Positions 22,249-34,373 of a stretch of DNA of 64,000 bases are shown here, in pieces (the stretch's first letter is position 1; every line of letters starts with the position of its first letter). The stretch covers positions 48,343,346-48,407,345 of the forward strand of contig NC_087064.1 in the NCBI RefSeq assembly GCF_963678635.1, written 5' to 3'. The notes below the pieces were generated by a model. It saw only the letters and a program-made list of their open reading frames with translations. It ran no database searches and was not told the origin of the DNA. The translations under genes were made by a program, and so were the position numbers. The DNA is from Symsagittifera roscoffensis (Eukaryota; Xenacoelomorpha; Acoela; Convolutidae).

Positions 22249-23370
22249 AATATTTTTGGTTGAGAGCTATTTTTTCTCACAGAAGTGTATATTTAGAGCT
22301 ATAATATTTGAGGAACAGTCAGACAAAACATACAATTTAATCAAAGTTGACAAAGTTGACATTTATCCAATGATTTTCCAGTATTTGCTTAACAAATTAC
22401 AGATACATTTACGTAATTACTGCTTTCGTCAAATTTTGTCTCATTTTAGCAAAATTACAAACAAGAATGTATATTTGGTGGAAAACATTATCATTTTTTA
22501 TCGATTCTCTGAAATTTCATTGGTTGTTTTCCTTTTTTTGCCTTAATTTGAGGTTTTAATCGGCTAATGATTTTTTTAAAAACTAATTGGACTCTAAATA
22601 AGGAAAACAAGTTTATGGTGATTGTTATTACAAAATAAATTTAATATGGTACAACTGTTCGAGTTTTTTCAAGTTTCTCTGCTTATTTCAGTAAGAAATA
22701 TGCTTCTATCAAAAGCGTTTCCAATGTCTGAAATGGACATTTATCAAATTTTAAGGTTGAGCTACTAAAAAAAATTTAAAGAGTGATAGACAGACGACGT
22801 TGATGGAGATTGTATTAGTTTTAACTTGTATAGAAACTCAGAAAATTCAATAGTTTTGTTAAAAAGAAGGAGAGGAGATTTCAGAAAAGAAGAGTACTGC
22901 CAGATTTATCAACAATGATTTTATCTAGAAGAGTTAAGTCAGATTCAGTGGTCTACCACTAAAAAACCAAAGAGCCAATGAAACGAAAGAGCCAATGAAA
23001 CAAAAATCGGGATAAAGAACATCATTTCGAATATTGTTTTCAATTTGATACTAATACAAAGCTAGATTTGTCAGAATATCTTTTAATCGGTTATTCAAAT
23101 TTGAAAGATTTCCGGTTGTTTTTCTTACAATATATCAAACAGAAAATTGCAAAAACGTATATTCAGATAATTTTTTTTTCAATGGTTAGAAAAGGAACAA
23201 ATCGAAAAAATTTCGATCGAAATTTTGAAATTTGAATTGAGTATTGAAAAAACAATATAAACAAGACAAGTAATCTCATTTAACTCAATAAGGTATCAGT
23301 TTTTTTATCTTAATTATGTTAGAAAATTTCATTAAAATTGATTGATTGGGAAGTTTTATAAACACAGTTT
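22249..23370. other. AT-rich segment downstream of family A
   Basis: Matches 1,640-2,800. An open frame at 22,238-22,546 (102 aa, no ATG start) is partly conserved at 1,670-1,980 but with stops there, so I do not call it. Nothing else is supported. Confidence 0.6.
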
Positions 23371-23810
23371 GTTTCTGATCTACAAAGTTGTTTTAAAATC
23401 TGTAAATATTTCATTCTGTTTGGTTATAACCACAAGCACTACCTGTGAAAGTATCCTCAATAACTTCAAACAATATCAAAACTGTTGAAAAATAGATGAG
23501 AAGTAGAACTCAATTCTGATTGATTGATATTAAATTTGTTGAAAACTCCATGAGTTGACATTAAATTTATTGAGGATTCCATGACTATTGAAGCTCGCTT
23601 CTGATTGGTTGAAATCAGAAAAAATAAAAGTTTCCCTTATAATTAATGCTCGATTCTGATTGATTGATAGCAAAACTTTTGAAAACTCCCTGGTAAGATT
23701 GGATGATTTTTATTTCAGCTAGGCTAAATAGTATATCCATTCTGATTTTATTTCACGTTAAAAACAATTGGTTAAAAAATTTGCTGTTTTAATTCACTTT
23801 CATTCATTTT
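23371..23810. other. Unique AT-rich segment with short degenerate repeats
   Basis: Not present in the left segmental copy. It contains three degenerate copies of a CTGATTGATTGATA...AAACTCC motif at about 23,510-23,690. No gene seen. Confidence 0.5.
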
Positions 23811-23888
23811 TGAAGGCTATAAAACTCTTTTTATCTGAAAAATTGGTACATTTTAAGTCTCCCTCTTAATCTTTGTTTACTTATTGAG

Positions 23889-23990
23889 ATGCTGTCACTG
23901 AATAGAAACGAAAGGGTTGCGTGTCTTGAATGTGGCAGAGAATACTCTCGCTTACACGCATCAAGACATCGTAGAACCTGTGGTGTTTAA
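23889..23990 (+). pseudogene. Zinc-finger paralogue, truncated
   Basis: Starts MLSLNRNERVACLECGREY, like the gene 219 bp downstream. It stops with TAA right after RRTCGV, where the neighbour continues into the second finger. Matching sequence, including CNF-like codons, continues past the stop in shifted frames. Confidence 0.75.
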
Positions 23991-24107
23991 AGTGGTCTAG
24001 TAGCTGTAATTTTTATACGTATAGCAGCGAGGAACTCACTAATTATTTCAAGATGAAGCCTTGTCAACCATTTTAAGTCTCCCATTTAATTTTTCATTAC
24101 TATTGAG

Positions 24108-24395
24108 ATGCCTTCACTCAATAGAAACGAAAGAGTTGCATGTCTTGAATGTGGCAGGGAATACACTCACAAAGATGCATCAAGACATCGTAGAACATGT
24201 GGTGTGTTGAAGTGTTCTAACTGTAATTTTTATACTTATAGCAGCGAGGAACTCGCTAATCATTTCAAGAAGAAGCATTCTCAGCATAATATTAAATTAT
24301 GTGCGCAGCAGTCTCCAAACACACTTCAAGAGAAGGTAAAAACAATAATTTTTTATTATAAACATAGAATTTACTATAAATTTTTTTTTTACTGA
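24108..24395 (+). CDS. Small two-finger zinc protein, copy 1
   Basis: ATG-started ORF. The first zinc motif is C-x2-C (CLECGREY) followed by a His/Cys pair (RHRRTC), so it is C2HC-like. The second is C-x2-C-x12-H-x4-H (CSNC...NHFKKKH), a C2H2 finger. The 76 codons up to LQEK end exactly at a good donor, AAG|GTAAAA, at 24,335/24,336. Beyond it the frame reads low-complexity sequence to a stop at 24,395. A TTTCAG acceptor at 24,859 would add only about three residues before a stop. Nucleic-acid binding is likely from family knowledge; the exact role is unknown. It is identical over its finger region to the copy at 25,393. Confidence 0.6.
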   Translation: MPSLNRNERVACLECGREYTHKDASRHRRTCGVLKCSNCNFYTYSSEELANHFKKKHSQHNIKLCAQQSPNTLQEKVKTIIFYYKHRIYYKFFFY

Positions 24396-24859
24396 ACCTG
24401 AAAAGTCCAAAAAATTGTGATAACTTCAGACAAAAATTATACATAGGTTTCACAACAATACCTGAAGTGTCATTTGTTTTTTTAATCAAGGCTTTTGATT
24501 GATGTTAAAGACAGCAAAAATTGAGTTCAAATTTTCGGGAAACTTTCCTTGGAACTCGATCCGAAAAATTTAATCAACAGTAAAAACTCGCTTGATTGCA
24601 AGCTTGCGGAGACTTTGTTTCAAAAATTTTGTAGTAAAAGTGCATATCATACGCTAATGAGTAGTTAAGTATCTGCTTAAAAAATGTGAAACTTGGGTAT
24701 TTGTAAAACATCGATGAATTGAAAGGTTTTTGTAGTTACTATTGTAAAGTTTTCCTTGTTCAATGCTTGTAAAAGTTTTCATGGAGTAACACGTTTTAAG
24801 CAGATAATGGAATTTGACTTTTTTAGAATAAGGCTTTTCTTCTTTTTTGATGATTTCAG
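24336..24859 (+). other. Candidate intron of zinc-finger gene
   Basis: Begins GTAAAA directly after a codon boundary and ends TGATTTCAG. The acceptor is preserved in the copy at about 26,145, and a related TTCAG occurs at 2,809. Because phase-0 joining yields an almost immediate stop, this may mark only the 3' UTR or be unused. Confidence 0.3.
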
Positions 24860-24867
24860 AAAAAAAA

Positions 24868-24904
24868 TTGATAAATGAACTGGAAAAAACAGTTCATTTA
24901 TCAA
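24868..24904. repeat. 15-bp hairpin
   Basis: TTGATAAATGAACTG and its perfect reverse complement are separated by a GAAAAAA loop. It is present again near 26,153 with one arm mismatch and absent in the related sequence at 2,812, so the second arm is derived. Confidence 0.7.
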
Positions 24905-25173
24905 TTTCTTTGTTTTTGCTAAACTTTGAAAATTTCAAGATAATGATATACAACATTCTCAACTAATAATTTACTCTAAAATAGAAATTCAGACTTCAAA
25001 CATGATTTACAGTTATGAGGTTGAGAAAATCATTTAAAGACTTTTAGAAAGGGTTTATGGTACTAATTCTGCTACCGGTTGTTGAATGTTCGTTTTAGAG
25101 GCTATAAAACTCTTTTTATCTGAAAAATTGGTACATTTTAAGTCTCCCTCTTAATCTTTGTTTACTTATTGAG

Positions 25174-25275
25174 ATGCTGTCACTGAATAGAAACGAAAGG
25201 GTTGCGTGTCTTGAATGTGGCAGAGAATACTCTCGCTTACACGCATCAAGACATCGTAGAACCTGTGGTGTTTAA
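25174..25275 (+). pseudogene. Zinc-finger paralogue, truncated (second unit)
   Basis: Identical layout to 23,889-23,990: MLSLNRNE start, one finger, premature TAA after RRTCGV. Confidence 0.75.
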
Positions 25276-25392
25276 AGTGGTCTAGTAGCTGTAATTTTTA
25301 TACGTATAGCAGCGAGGAACTCACTAATTATTTCAAGATGAAGCCTTGTCAACCATTTTGAGTCTCCCATTTAATTTTTCATTACTATTGAG

Positions 25393-25680
25393 ATGCCTTC
25401 ACTCAATAGAAACGAAAGAGTTGCATGTCTTGAATGTGGCAGGGAATACACTCACAAAGATGCATCAAGACATCGTAGAACATGTGGTGTGTTGAAGTGT
25501 TCTAACTGTAATTTTTATACTTATAGCAGCGAGGAACTCGCTAATCATTTCAAGAAGAAGCATTCTCAGCATAATATTAAATTATGTGCGCAGCAGTCTC
25601 CAAACACACTTCAAGAGAAGGTAAAAACAATAATTTTTTATTATAAACATAGAATTTACTATAAATTTTTATTTTACTGA
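25393..25680 (+). CDS. Small two-finger zinc protein, copy 2
   Basis: Same 76-codon finger exon and GTAAAA donor as the copy at 24,108. Differences appear only beyond the donor (for example FLFY against FFFY), as expected if that stretch is intron rather than coding. Both the C2HC-like and C2H2 fingers are intact. Confidence 0.6.
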   Translation: MPSLNRNERVACLECGREYTHKDASRHRRTCGVLKCSNCNFYTYSSEELANHFKKKHSQHNIKLCAQQSPNTLQEKVKTIIFYYKHRIYYKFLFY

Positions 25681-26380
25681 ACCTGAAAAGTCTAAAAAAT
25701 TGTGATAACTTCAAACAAAAATTATACATAGGTTTCACAACAATACCTGAAGTGTCATTTGTTTTTTTATTCAAGGCTTTTGATTGATGTTAAAGACAGC
25801 AAAATTGAGTTCAAATTTTCGTGAAACTTTCCTTGGAACTCGATCCGAAAAATTTAATCAACAGTAAAAACTCGCTTGATTGCAAGCTTGCGGAGACTTT
25901 GTTTCAAAAATTTTGTAGTAAAAGTGCATATCATATGCTAATGAGTAGTTAAGTATCTGCTTAAAAAATGTGAAACTTGGGTATTTGTAAAATATCGATG
26001 AATTGAAAGGTTTTTGTAGTTACTATTTTAAAGTTTTTCTTGTTCAATGCTTGTAAAAGTTTTCATAGAGTAGAACGTTTTAAGGAGATAATGGAATTTG
26101 ATTTATTTAGAATAAGGCTTTTCTTCTTTTTTGATGATTTCAGAAAAAAGTTTGATAAATGAACTGGAAAAAACAGTTCATTTATCAATTTCTTTGTTTT
26201 TGCTAAACTTTGAAAATTTCAAGATAATGATATACAACATTCTCAACTAATAATTTACTCTAAAATAGAAATTCAGACTTCAAACATGAATATACAGTTA
26301 TGAGGTTGAGAAAATCATTTAAAGACTTTTAGAAAGGATTTATGGTACTAATTCTGCTTCCGGTTGTTGAATGTTCGTTG

Positions 26381-28640
26381 AAACGATACATTTTTCCATC
26401 TAAAATCCAATTTTTAAGTGAGAAATTGTACAAATTGGATTCGTTTGGTGAATAGTAGATGAAGCAAAAACTGAGAAAATGCTAAAATGAGATAGAGACT
26501 CATTTTAATTCATTGGGAGTTTTGAGATAATTTTACTGAAATTTTGCTTATAAAGTATATCTTGAGAAAAAAACCGACATACAATTTCTCAAAGGTTTAT
26601 ATTTATTCAAAAGCCAGAAGAAAATTTTTTTAAAATTAGATATATTAGGTATTTTATATGAAAAATCAGATGATTTGAGGAAAATTTTTTGAAAGTAAGT
26701 CCAATCCGACACCTTTTGGAAGATGATACATTAAGCATAAATCAAAAACTTGCTTTCAAGATCTACATTTCATGCTTATTAAAAGTTGCAAAACTACACA
26801 ATTGTTCCAGTTTGTATCTTGGTTTCTTTTGCTCATTCAGTTTTTTGAGACGCGCTCTTTAAAAGTTTTTAGATTTTGTACATGTTCGGAACTAGGTTCT
26901 CTTGCTTGTTTCCGGAGGTTTTCAGATTATAACTAATAGAGCTGCTTTTTATTTGTTCTTAAATCGTAAAAATACACTTTTATATCCTCAATTTTACATA
27001 CTTTTGAATGCTTTAACTAGCACCAATTCTTTCTCACATGCACCTTTTTGAGAAAATTTCCGTCATAAATTAAGAATAAAAAGCCATTTGATAACTATTT
27101 TGCAAGAAAAGTGATAGTTGTTGATCCCAAAAGTTGTATTTTGGCTTAAATCGTTTACGGTATTAACTGAACAAGGGAACCTTGAGGAAGACATTTACAA
27201 TTTTTATTGTAATAATCAGACGGTATCAGTCCTAATTTCATCTCTGCCAGCAATTGGTTTGTTCAATTGATACGATTTTCCTCTTTAAATCTCCAATTTT
27301 GACTAAATTTTCCTGTGAAGTGTGTTCAATAGCGAAAACATGTTTTAAGCAGAAAGCAAGAATAACCTTAAAACATAGAAAAATTCTACGGAAAATCATG
27401 AGAGTTATGTTACAGAAGCAACAGATAGTTAATCATCAGAAGAAGATTTTGTTGACTTCGAGCCAATATCGAATAATCTTTTAGGAAAAATTTGTCCAAT
27501 TTTTGGTCAATTTTGGCAGTTAACTGTTCATTTTTTGTCAATGATCTAAAATTTGTAATTATTAATATGAAAAAATTCTCACAAATTATAATTTTTATAC
27601 AAATTTGGGTAATTCAATGAGAAAAAATGAAGAGGAGTTGAATCATGAAGATTGATCTAGAAATTTCATAGAATATTGCTGTTAATGTTCTTTTGAATTG
27701 AGGTTCCTATTAAAAATCTCCCTGAACTGGACAAAAAAAACAGTTAACTACCAAAATAAAAGGTTCAAAATGGAATTGAATTTTTTGGGTAAACATGATT
27801 AATTTTTACTTTACCTTCTCGAAAATTACGATTAAATTCACTGTTTACCGGAAGTTTCAAAATTGATTTCGTTATTATGAGCTTTCTTTTTAGTGTTTAG
27901 AGCATTATATAACCCGCTTATTAGCTCAAATTAAGGTAAACTTTATTGTATTTCAATATTTTGAGAAAAAATTGTGGAAAAATTCATTTTTTTATTCAAA
28001 ATTTTGTATCATTGTCTCAACATGATGCCTATTAAAATACAATCTGAGCTCAATTTTGAAGTCAATACGTAAAAACCTGTTTAAACTTAGATCACAAGAA
28101 TCAATAAACTAGCCAAAAAAACGAGATTTCGGCAAGTTTTTTCCAGAAACTTGAAATTTTTTGCAATTTTTTCCAAATACTTGAAATTTTTGCAATTTTT
28201 TCCAAATACTTGAACTTTTTGCAATTTTTTTCTGAAAAAAATGCTTTTTTCCGAAGTTTCAGTAGGTTTCATAAAAGATTCAGATAGACAGAAAATAAAA
28301 GTATCAAAAGGATAGGTCGAGTTATAACAAATTTTATTGTGTTTTAGAAATTTTTTTTTAAAACGTTCAATTTTTTTTTTAAAAATCCAAGATCTTGCAC
28401 AAAAATAATTCTTACCATTGACTTGGCATATACCCAAAAACTAAAAACAAACCCTTAATTCCACAATCTTCACGTAATTAACCAGTAATAGTTAACAATT
28501 AGGTAACGCGCGCCAAAATTTTTGCAAAAAAGAACTTGAATTTTCCACTCAAAAACAAAAAAAATCGCGTTTTTCTTTCTCGTACCATCACACTGAAACC
28601 TTACCATTGGTATTCACTATCTTAATACATTGTAGACTCT
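26381..28640. other. AT-rich segment, right copy of the segmental duplication
   Basis: Matches 3,040-5,110. The 76-aa frame at 27,254-27,484 is not kept in the left copy, so it is not called. A four-copy tandem of about 27-29 bp (TTGCAATTTTTTCC plus ACTTGAA) occupies 28,130-28,225 and produces a lysine-rich minus-strand ORF that I regard as spurious. No gene supported. Confidence 0.65.
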
Positions 28641-28678
28641 ATACCCAATCTTAATACATAGCATGGGATACCGGAAAT

Positions 28679-29400
28679 CTATAACGTATCTTGATAAATG
28701 GGGTCTCCCAAGCTCCCCCCCCCCCCCTGATCAGCCTCAACCTCTACGACTGGTGTTGCTATGACCACGTCATCCACGTTACACATCACAAGGTTCCCGT
28801 ATTTCTTCGTCACTCTGGTCAAAGCCTGAGCCATCAGTCTTTGAAAAGTGGCAGTGGCGTTGTACAAGCCAAAAGGCACCCTCTTCCACTGGTACAACCC
28901 CAATTCACATGCGAATACGGTTTTTCTCTGTCCTTCTTCCGCTGAGGGACCTTCCAGAAGGCAGAACTCAAATCCAGTGTAGTGAAGAATTTGGCGCCAC
29001 CAATTTTGAAAGGCTCTCGTCTATTCGCGGTATCGGGTACATATCTTTTATGGTCACTGCGTTCAGATAACGAAAGTCGCAGGAGAACCTAAGCTTTGTG
29101 AAGAATTTGGCGTCACCAATTTTGAAAGGCTCTCGTCTATTCGCGGTATCGGGTACATATCTTTTATGGTCACTGCGTTCAGATAACGAAAGTCGCAGGA
29201 GAACCTGAGCTGCCCCACTTTGTTCTTGGCCATGACTACCCCGCAAGCCCAAGGCGATTTCGAGGGTTCTATCATGTCGTATTCGAGCAACATTTCTATT
29301 TCCGCTCGGCACGCTTCAGATTTATGAGGCGTCATTCGCCTTGCGCCTTCCCTATGAGGAATGCCGCCTTCCTCTTATTCTATTTCGTGTTTGACGAAGT
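28679..29400 (-). pseudogene. pol: Gypsy pol (RT) fragment with internal duplication, inverted
   Basis: Minus-strand RT running from the MTPHKSEACRAEIEM region, through FRYLNAVTIKDMYPIPR, to the polymerase box (here NVDD instead of YVDD). It contains a direct repeat of about 118 bp (28,978-29,093 and 29,097-29,212) that duplicates the YLNAVTIKDMYPIPRIDES region. The left end shows the same VVEVEADQGG breakpoint as at 5,210. Frame changes and the YVDD to NVDD change mean it is dead. Confidence 0.85.
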
Positions 29401-29419
29401 TGCTGGAACCGAGGGAAAA

Positions 29420-29510
29420 TAGGTGAGGGAGATTTTGAATCACTAAGGGCGGTTTTAAATTGGAATGCGAACGTATTTTCGAAACATAAGGCGGACATCG
29501 GTTCCTTCTT
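29420..29510 (+). pseudogene. pol: Short pol fragment, opposite orientation to its neighbour
   Basis: Plus-strand IGEGDF...VFSKHKADIG segment abutting the minus-strand RT fragment, then running directly into the inverted minisatellite. It has the same structure as at 6,690-6,785. Confidence 0.8.
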
Positions 29511-29511
29511 T

Positions 29512-29705
29512 GGCAAAATTAGGACCGTTCCGGATTGGCAAAAATAAGACCCCACCGGATTGGCAAAATTAGGACCCCTCTGGATTGGCAAAAACAGTAC
29601 CCCTCCAGATTGGCAAAATTGGTACCCTTCCGGAGTGGCAAAAAATAGGACCCCTCCGGATTGGCAAAAACAGGACCCCTCCATATTTGCAAAAATAGGA
29701 CCCCC
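29512..29705 (-). repeat. LTR minisatellite, inverted
   Basis: About eight 25-bp units in CCCCTCCGG orientation. It belongs to LTR copy A. Confidence 0.88.
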
Positions 29706-31881
29706 CGGATACGTTCTCCGATGCTATAATGCTGTAGGAACTAACCAGGAAGGGTGTATTTTCCGTCCCTAGACCCTTCCGGATCGAAGCTAAGCCTCTA
29801 ATACTGCTATTCCACTCAACTGTGAAAGGTCTTGTAACTAGCCTAGTTTCGAGTCCACTTTAGTTTTCTGGGTTCCTTAGCTCTTCCTTTTTGTCTAAAA
29901 CAACGTATAATTGCCTTATTCAACCGTTACTACCCTTTGGTAGGGTTAAGAGGGCTTTCCAAAAAATTTTGCAAAACGTGAAGGGTCTACCATCACTAAT
30001 TGGTAATTTTGCTAAAAACAATCTTAAAGTTTTTTTTTAGATAATTGAAAGCTCTATTAATAAGCTCATCTAATTTTTGATCTAATAGTACCAAAATCAA
30101 CTGGAATTGTTGAGTAGTTCCAAAGTTATTAACCAAAACGTTTTTTGTCTCAAGTCAAAAATTCTCTCTCATAGGTTCCGCCTAATTTTTTTCGCAATTC
30201 TTATCTTTTCGACCTAACAATTTTGATCCGAGCTCAGAAGGCTTATACTCTTCTAGTTCAATGCAAAAGACCCGATCTAAAACGTTTCAGCTGAGAAAAG
30301 TTTCCAAAAACAATGCTATTTGGACTCTTCCGGATTGTTGAATCCACTAAATCAAACACCTTAAGCTCGATTTCACTGTAACTCAGAAGGTTATCGGCAA
30401 ACGGGTTTTAAAACCTGTCGATTCATTAGCGAACGTCGTTCGAACAAATTTTTTTATTGTCCTTACTCAACAGTTGTCCTAACTCCTAACCCGAATTAGT
30501 GAGTTTGCTAAAAACAATCTTAAAAAATTTTCACGCTTTTTTTTTTGAATAATTGATGCTTCTATGATTAAGCTCACCTAATTTCTGATTTAATGGTACC
30601 AAGATCAATTGTCCTAACTCAAAAGTTTGCAAAAAGTTTTCTTCTTTTGTGATCTTTGGTTTTTTCAAAAATCAAGAAAGTTCGGTTTTTGGTACCCAAT
30701 TAGTTCCAACCACTTCTGAACTATACTCAACCGGTTGTACCTATTAAAGTTAAACTAGTACAATCACGATTTAACTCAGTAGTTTTGCGCTTTTTTCCGT
30801 TTCAAAAAATATCGGTATCTTGAAAATCGCGATTTGTGGGGGGATCAAAATATCGCTAAATTGACCTGTAAAAACCGGTCTGCCTAACTTTGTTTTTCAC
30901 TGAAAAACGGTATAGGAGTATTAATATAGGCTGAATATATAGTAATACTAGTAAAATTATACCCCTCCGAGTTGGTTCAATAACCGAATTAAGGTGCCTA
31001 ACTCGGAAATTTGCAGTTCGGTGAAGGGTCACTACAGTGTAGTCACTGTCGAGCCCACCCTGATTAATATCCTACTTTTTGTACCAAAAGGGATACAAAA
31101 CTTGTTAACGACACCCAACAGTCGATTTTTGTTGTCCTTGGGCCCCTTCTTGTCGCTGCCTGCATTGCTTGCCGGATCAGTCTTCTTCTCCAATCCTGAG
31201 ACCCTTCCGGATTGAGCGCAAATAAGCATAAACGTGCATGAATACTCAAATAACCCTGCAGTACGAGCACCACAAACGGACCGCAAATTTGATTGTAACA
31301 ATCCTGACTGATATAAATGCCTGTAGCAACAATATATCTAACAACAACAATTGGGAGGGTCGGATCACATCTTGTCTGGAGGATTATTTTTTCAGATTTT
31401 TTACTTTTTATTGGTTTTTGGTTTTTTCGATTATTTTGTTAGAGGTTTTTTGTTTTCTTAGGTACTATACTACTTTTTGTTTGGTTTCCTGTATATTTTT
31501 AAGTGTTTTTGGTCACGCACCACTGAGGAAAAGACGGGACCGCGAAGCCCCCCACCCTTACTGGTTCGTGAATTTTCGGTCTTAACTAGGTTGAAAATCT
31601 ATTCACGTGAATCCGGAAGGTTTCCGCGTTCCGAACTACCCTTTCGCCCCGGTGAGTAGGGCCCTGTTATGAGCATCCGCTCGACGCGGAGTGCTCGTTA
31701 AGGGTTCTGCCGGTCATGATGTTAAAAAGACTAACACCCAGGAGCGCCATAAGAACGTGTATGTAAAATTCGCCGTGAAGTTTATATCGACGGAAAATAA
31801 AACTAGGTTCTAAAACGACTGGCTAGCGTCTAAACACAGCTCTACATGCTTTTCACCGTCTCTGCCAATGTGACATTCGAC
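29705..31881 (-). repeat. Long gypsy LTR, copy A (inverted, 5' truncated)
   Basis: Reverse complement of LTR copy B over most of its length. Landmarks are the ATGGCGCTCCTGGG region at 31,735-31,750, the GAAAATTCACGAACC region near 31,570, and the segment before the minisatellite near 29,720. Read in its own direction it starts inside family R, just after ATTGGCAGAGACGG, and ends at the minisatellite. It then continues into rearranged pol. It lies head to head with copy B. Confidence 0.8.
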
Positions 31882-31924
31882 CAAAAAGGTCAAAATGCAA
31901 TTTCACATTCGAATTTTTATTCGA

Positions 31925-31997
31925 ACATCTAGCTGGGAAGATTGATGGTTTTGATGAATTAGTGACGTTAATTGAACGATTGGATGAATCGGGAGGG
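31925..31997 (+). pseudogene. Family R exon-like segment
   Basis: Encodes LAGKIDGFDELVTLIERLDE directly before a GTTAGT donor-like site. It matches the exon-like ORF at 45,418-45,481 and two minus-strand copies. Here the upstream part of the exon is missing. The matching downstream exon, after TTTTCAG at 32,424, has a TAG at codon 5. Confidence 0.5.
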
Positions 31998-34373
31998 GTT
32001 AGTTTTTTTAACTAATATGCTAATTTTTAAAATTTCGATTTGGACGTGAAAGACACGTAACCTTTTATTATTTCGCACTCAGTGAAACGGCGAAATCACA
32101 ACAACAGAATTCGTAGAGAACAATATTAATCTCAATGACAACAACGACGAAACGGTAGAAGATTGAAATTGTGGTTACAAACTGTCAGAAACCACACAGA
32201 GTTGTAACGATTGTGCCGCTACAATCGTTACCGAGCAGTTTGCAAGAACTAGGAAGGGTGTTGGGACGACGTTTCCAGCCTTCCGAGAAGAAAAAAGAAT
32301 GTTATTTCTCCGGATTCCAGAATCCGGAAGGGTCTCGGGTTTGGAACTTGAACTGTTTTATACAAACTTTTAGCTTTCCGGAATGTCTTGAGTTGAATTT
32401 AATTAACACGAAACTCGTTTTCAGATAATGAGAAGCTAGGAGTTGGAGGAAAAGGGTTGATCCATCTTCGATGGAGATGATGATTTTTATCTACTGAACA
32501 AAAACAATAGTAATATAATATATAAGTAGTAGCCCTGTTTTTAGGAGTGACCTCGTGGTCTGAGGATACTGAGACCCAGCCCTGAGCTCACTATTTTGCA
32601 TATACATAATATAATCAGAGCGTTCTGATCGAAGCCGAAAACAGTAACATTTTTTTGTCGATTCGATATTAGAGAGACTACCAAAAGAACGGGCTTTGGC
32701 AGAGACGGTGAAAAGCATTTAGAGCTGTGTTTAGATGCTAGCCAGTTGTTTTAGACCCTGCTTTATCTTCCAGGCGAATGCTACACAGATGTTTTTATGG
32801 CGCTCCTGGGTGAATTTCTTTTTAACAGCGTGACCGGCAGAACGGTTAACGAGCACTCCGCGCCGAGCAGGTGCTCATAACAAGGCCCTAACCACCGGGG
32901 CGGAAGGGTAAATCGGAAAGCGGAAGCCTTCCGGAATCCCGTAAATAGCTTTTTAACCTAGTTAAGACCAAAAATTCACGAACAAGGAAGGGTGGGGGGA
33001 TTCGCGGTCCCGTCATTTCCTGAGTGGTACGTGACACTTAAAGACATACAGGATCACAAACAAAAGTAGCATAGTACCTAAGAAAAACAAAAAACATATA
33101 ACAAATTAAACAAAAAAAAAACAAAAAACAGTAAAAAGCATAAAGTCAGTAGAAATCATCCCCCCAGACGAGATGTGATCCGACCCTCCCGTTTTTTTGT
33201 GTTAGATATATTGTTGTAACAGGCATTTGTATCAGTCAGGATTGTTACGATCAATTTTGTGGCTTGTTGGTGGTGCTTGTACTGTAGGGTTAATTAAGTA
33301 TTTAAGCACGTTAATCCTAATTTGCGCTCAACCCGGAAGGGTCTCGGGATTACAGAAGAAGACTGATCCGACAAGTAGTTTAAGGAGCGACAAGAAGGGG
33401 CTCAAGGACAACAACAATCGATTTTTGTGTATCGTTAAAAAGTTTGATATCCCTTTTGGTACGAAAAGTAAGATATTAATCTGTGGGGGGCCCGACAGTG
33501 ACTGCACTGTAGTGACCATTCACCAAACTGCGAAATTCCGAGTTAGGCACCTTAATTCGGTTATTGAACAAACCCGGAGGGGTATAATGTTACTAGTATT
33601 TCTATATATTCAACCTATATTATTACTCCTATACCGTTTTTCAGTGAAACACACAGTAAGCAGACCGTTTTTCACGGGTCAAAATAGCGATATTTTGATC
33701 CCCCCGCAAATCGCGATTTTTGAGATATCGATAATTTTTGAAACGGAAAAAAGCCCTAAATTAGTGAGTTACATTGTAACTAAACTTGTATAATAGCTCG
33801 AACTGGTGAAGTTTAGTTCAGACTAGGTTGGAACTAATTGGGTACCAAAAACCGAATTTTCTTGATTTTTGAAAAAAACGAAAGGTTACAAAATAAGAAA
33901 TTTTTTCAAACTTTGAGTAAGGACAATTGATCTTGGTACCATTAGATCAGAAACTAGGTGAGCTTAATCATAAAAACATCAATTATTCAAAAGAAGAAGC
34001 GTGAAAATTTTTTTAAGATTGTTTTTAGCAAACTCACTAATTCGGGAAGGTAGACCCCTCACTTTTCATAAATTTTTTTTGGAAAGCCCTTCTGACCCTA
34101 CCAAAGGATAGTAACAGTTAAATAAGGCAATTTAACGCTGTTCTAGACAAAAAATGAAGGGTAAGGAAACCAGAAAACCATAATCGAGTCGAAGTTAGGC
34201 TAGTGATAAGACCCTTCACGGTTAACGTGAATTGTCAAATACGAGGCTTAGCTTCAATCCGGAAGGGTCTTGGGACAGAAATACACCCTTCCTAGTTAGT
34301 TCCAGCAGCATAATAGCATCGGAGAACGTATCTGGAAGGCTATGGGTGGAAATTTTAAAAGTCCCTGAAAAGC

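Larger units (their letters stand above)
23810..26380 (+). repeat. 1,285-bp tandem duplication carrying zinc-finger ORFs
   Basis: Units of about 23,810-25,094 and 25,095-26,380 match almost perfectly. The paired landmarks 23,889/25,174 and 24,108/25,393 are both 1,285 bp apart. Each unit holds one broken and one open zinc-finger copy. Confidence 0.9.

Noticed and set aside
22238-22546. 102-aa ORF after family A
   Set aside because: No ATG start, stops in the homologous copy at 1.7-2.0 kb, and no in-phase splice join to family A was found.
27254-27484. 76-aa ORF in AT-rich segment
   Set aside because: The duplicate near 3,920-4,150 has stops and indels in the same frame.
28087-28437. 116-aa minus-strand ORF rich in Lys and Phe
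   Set aside because: It arises from a four-copy tandem repeat and T-rich DNA and is not conserved in the duplicate at 4.7-4.9 kb.
31032-31585. Short ORFs in LTR copy A, both strands
   Set aside because: No conservation of frame in LTR copies B and C.
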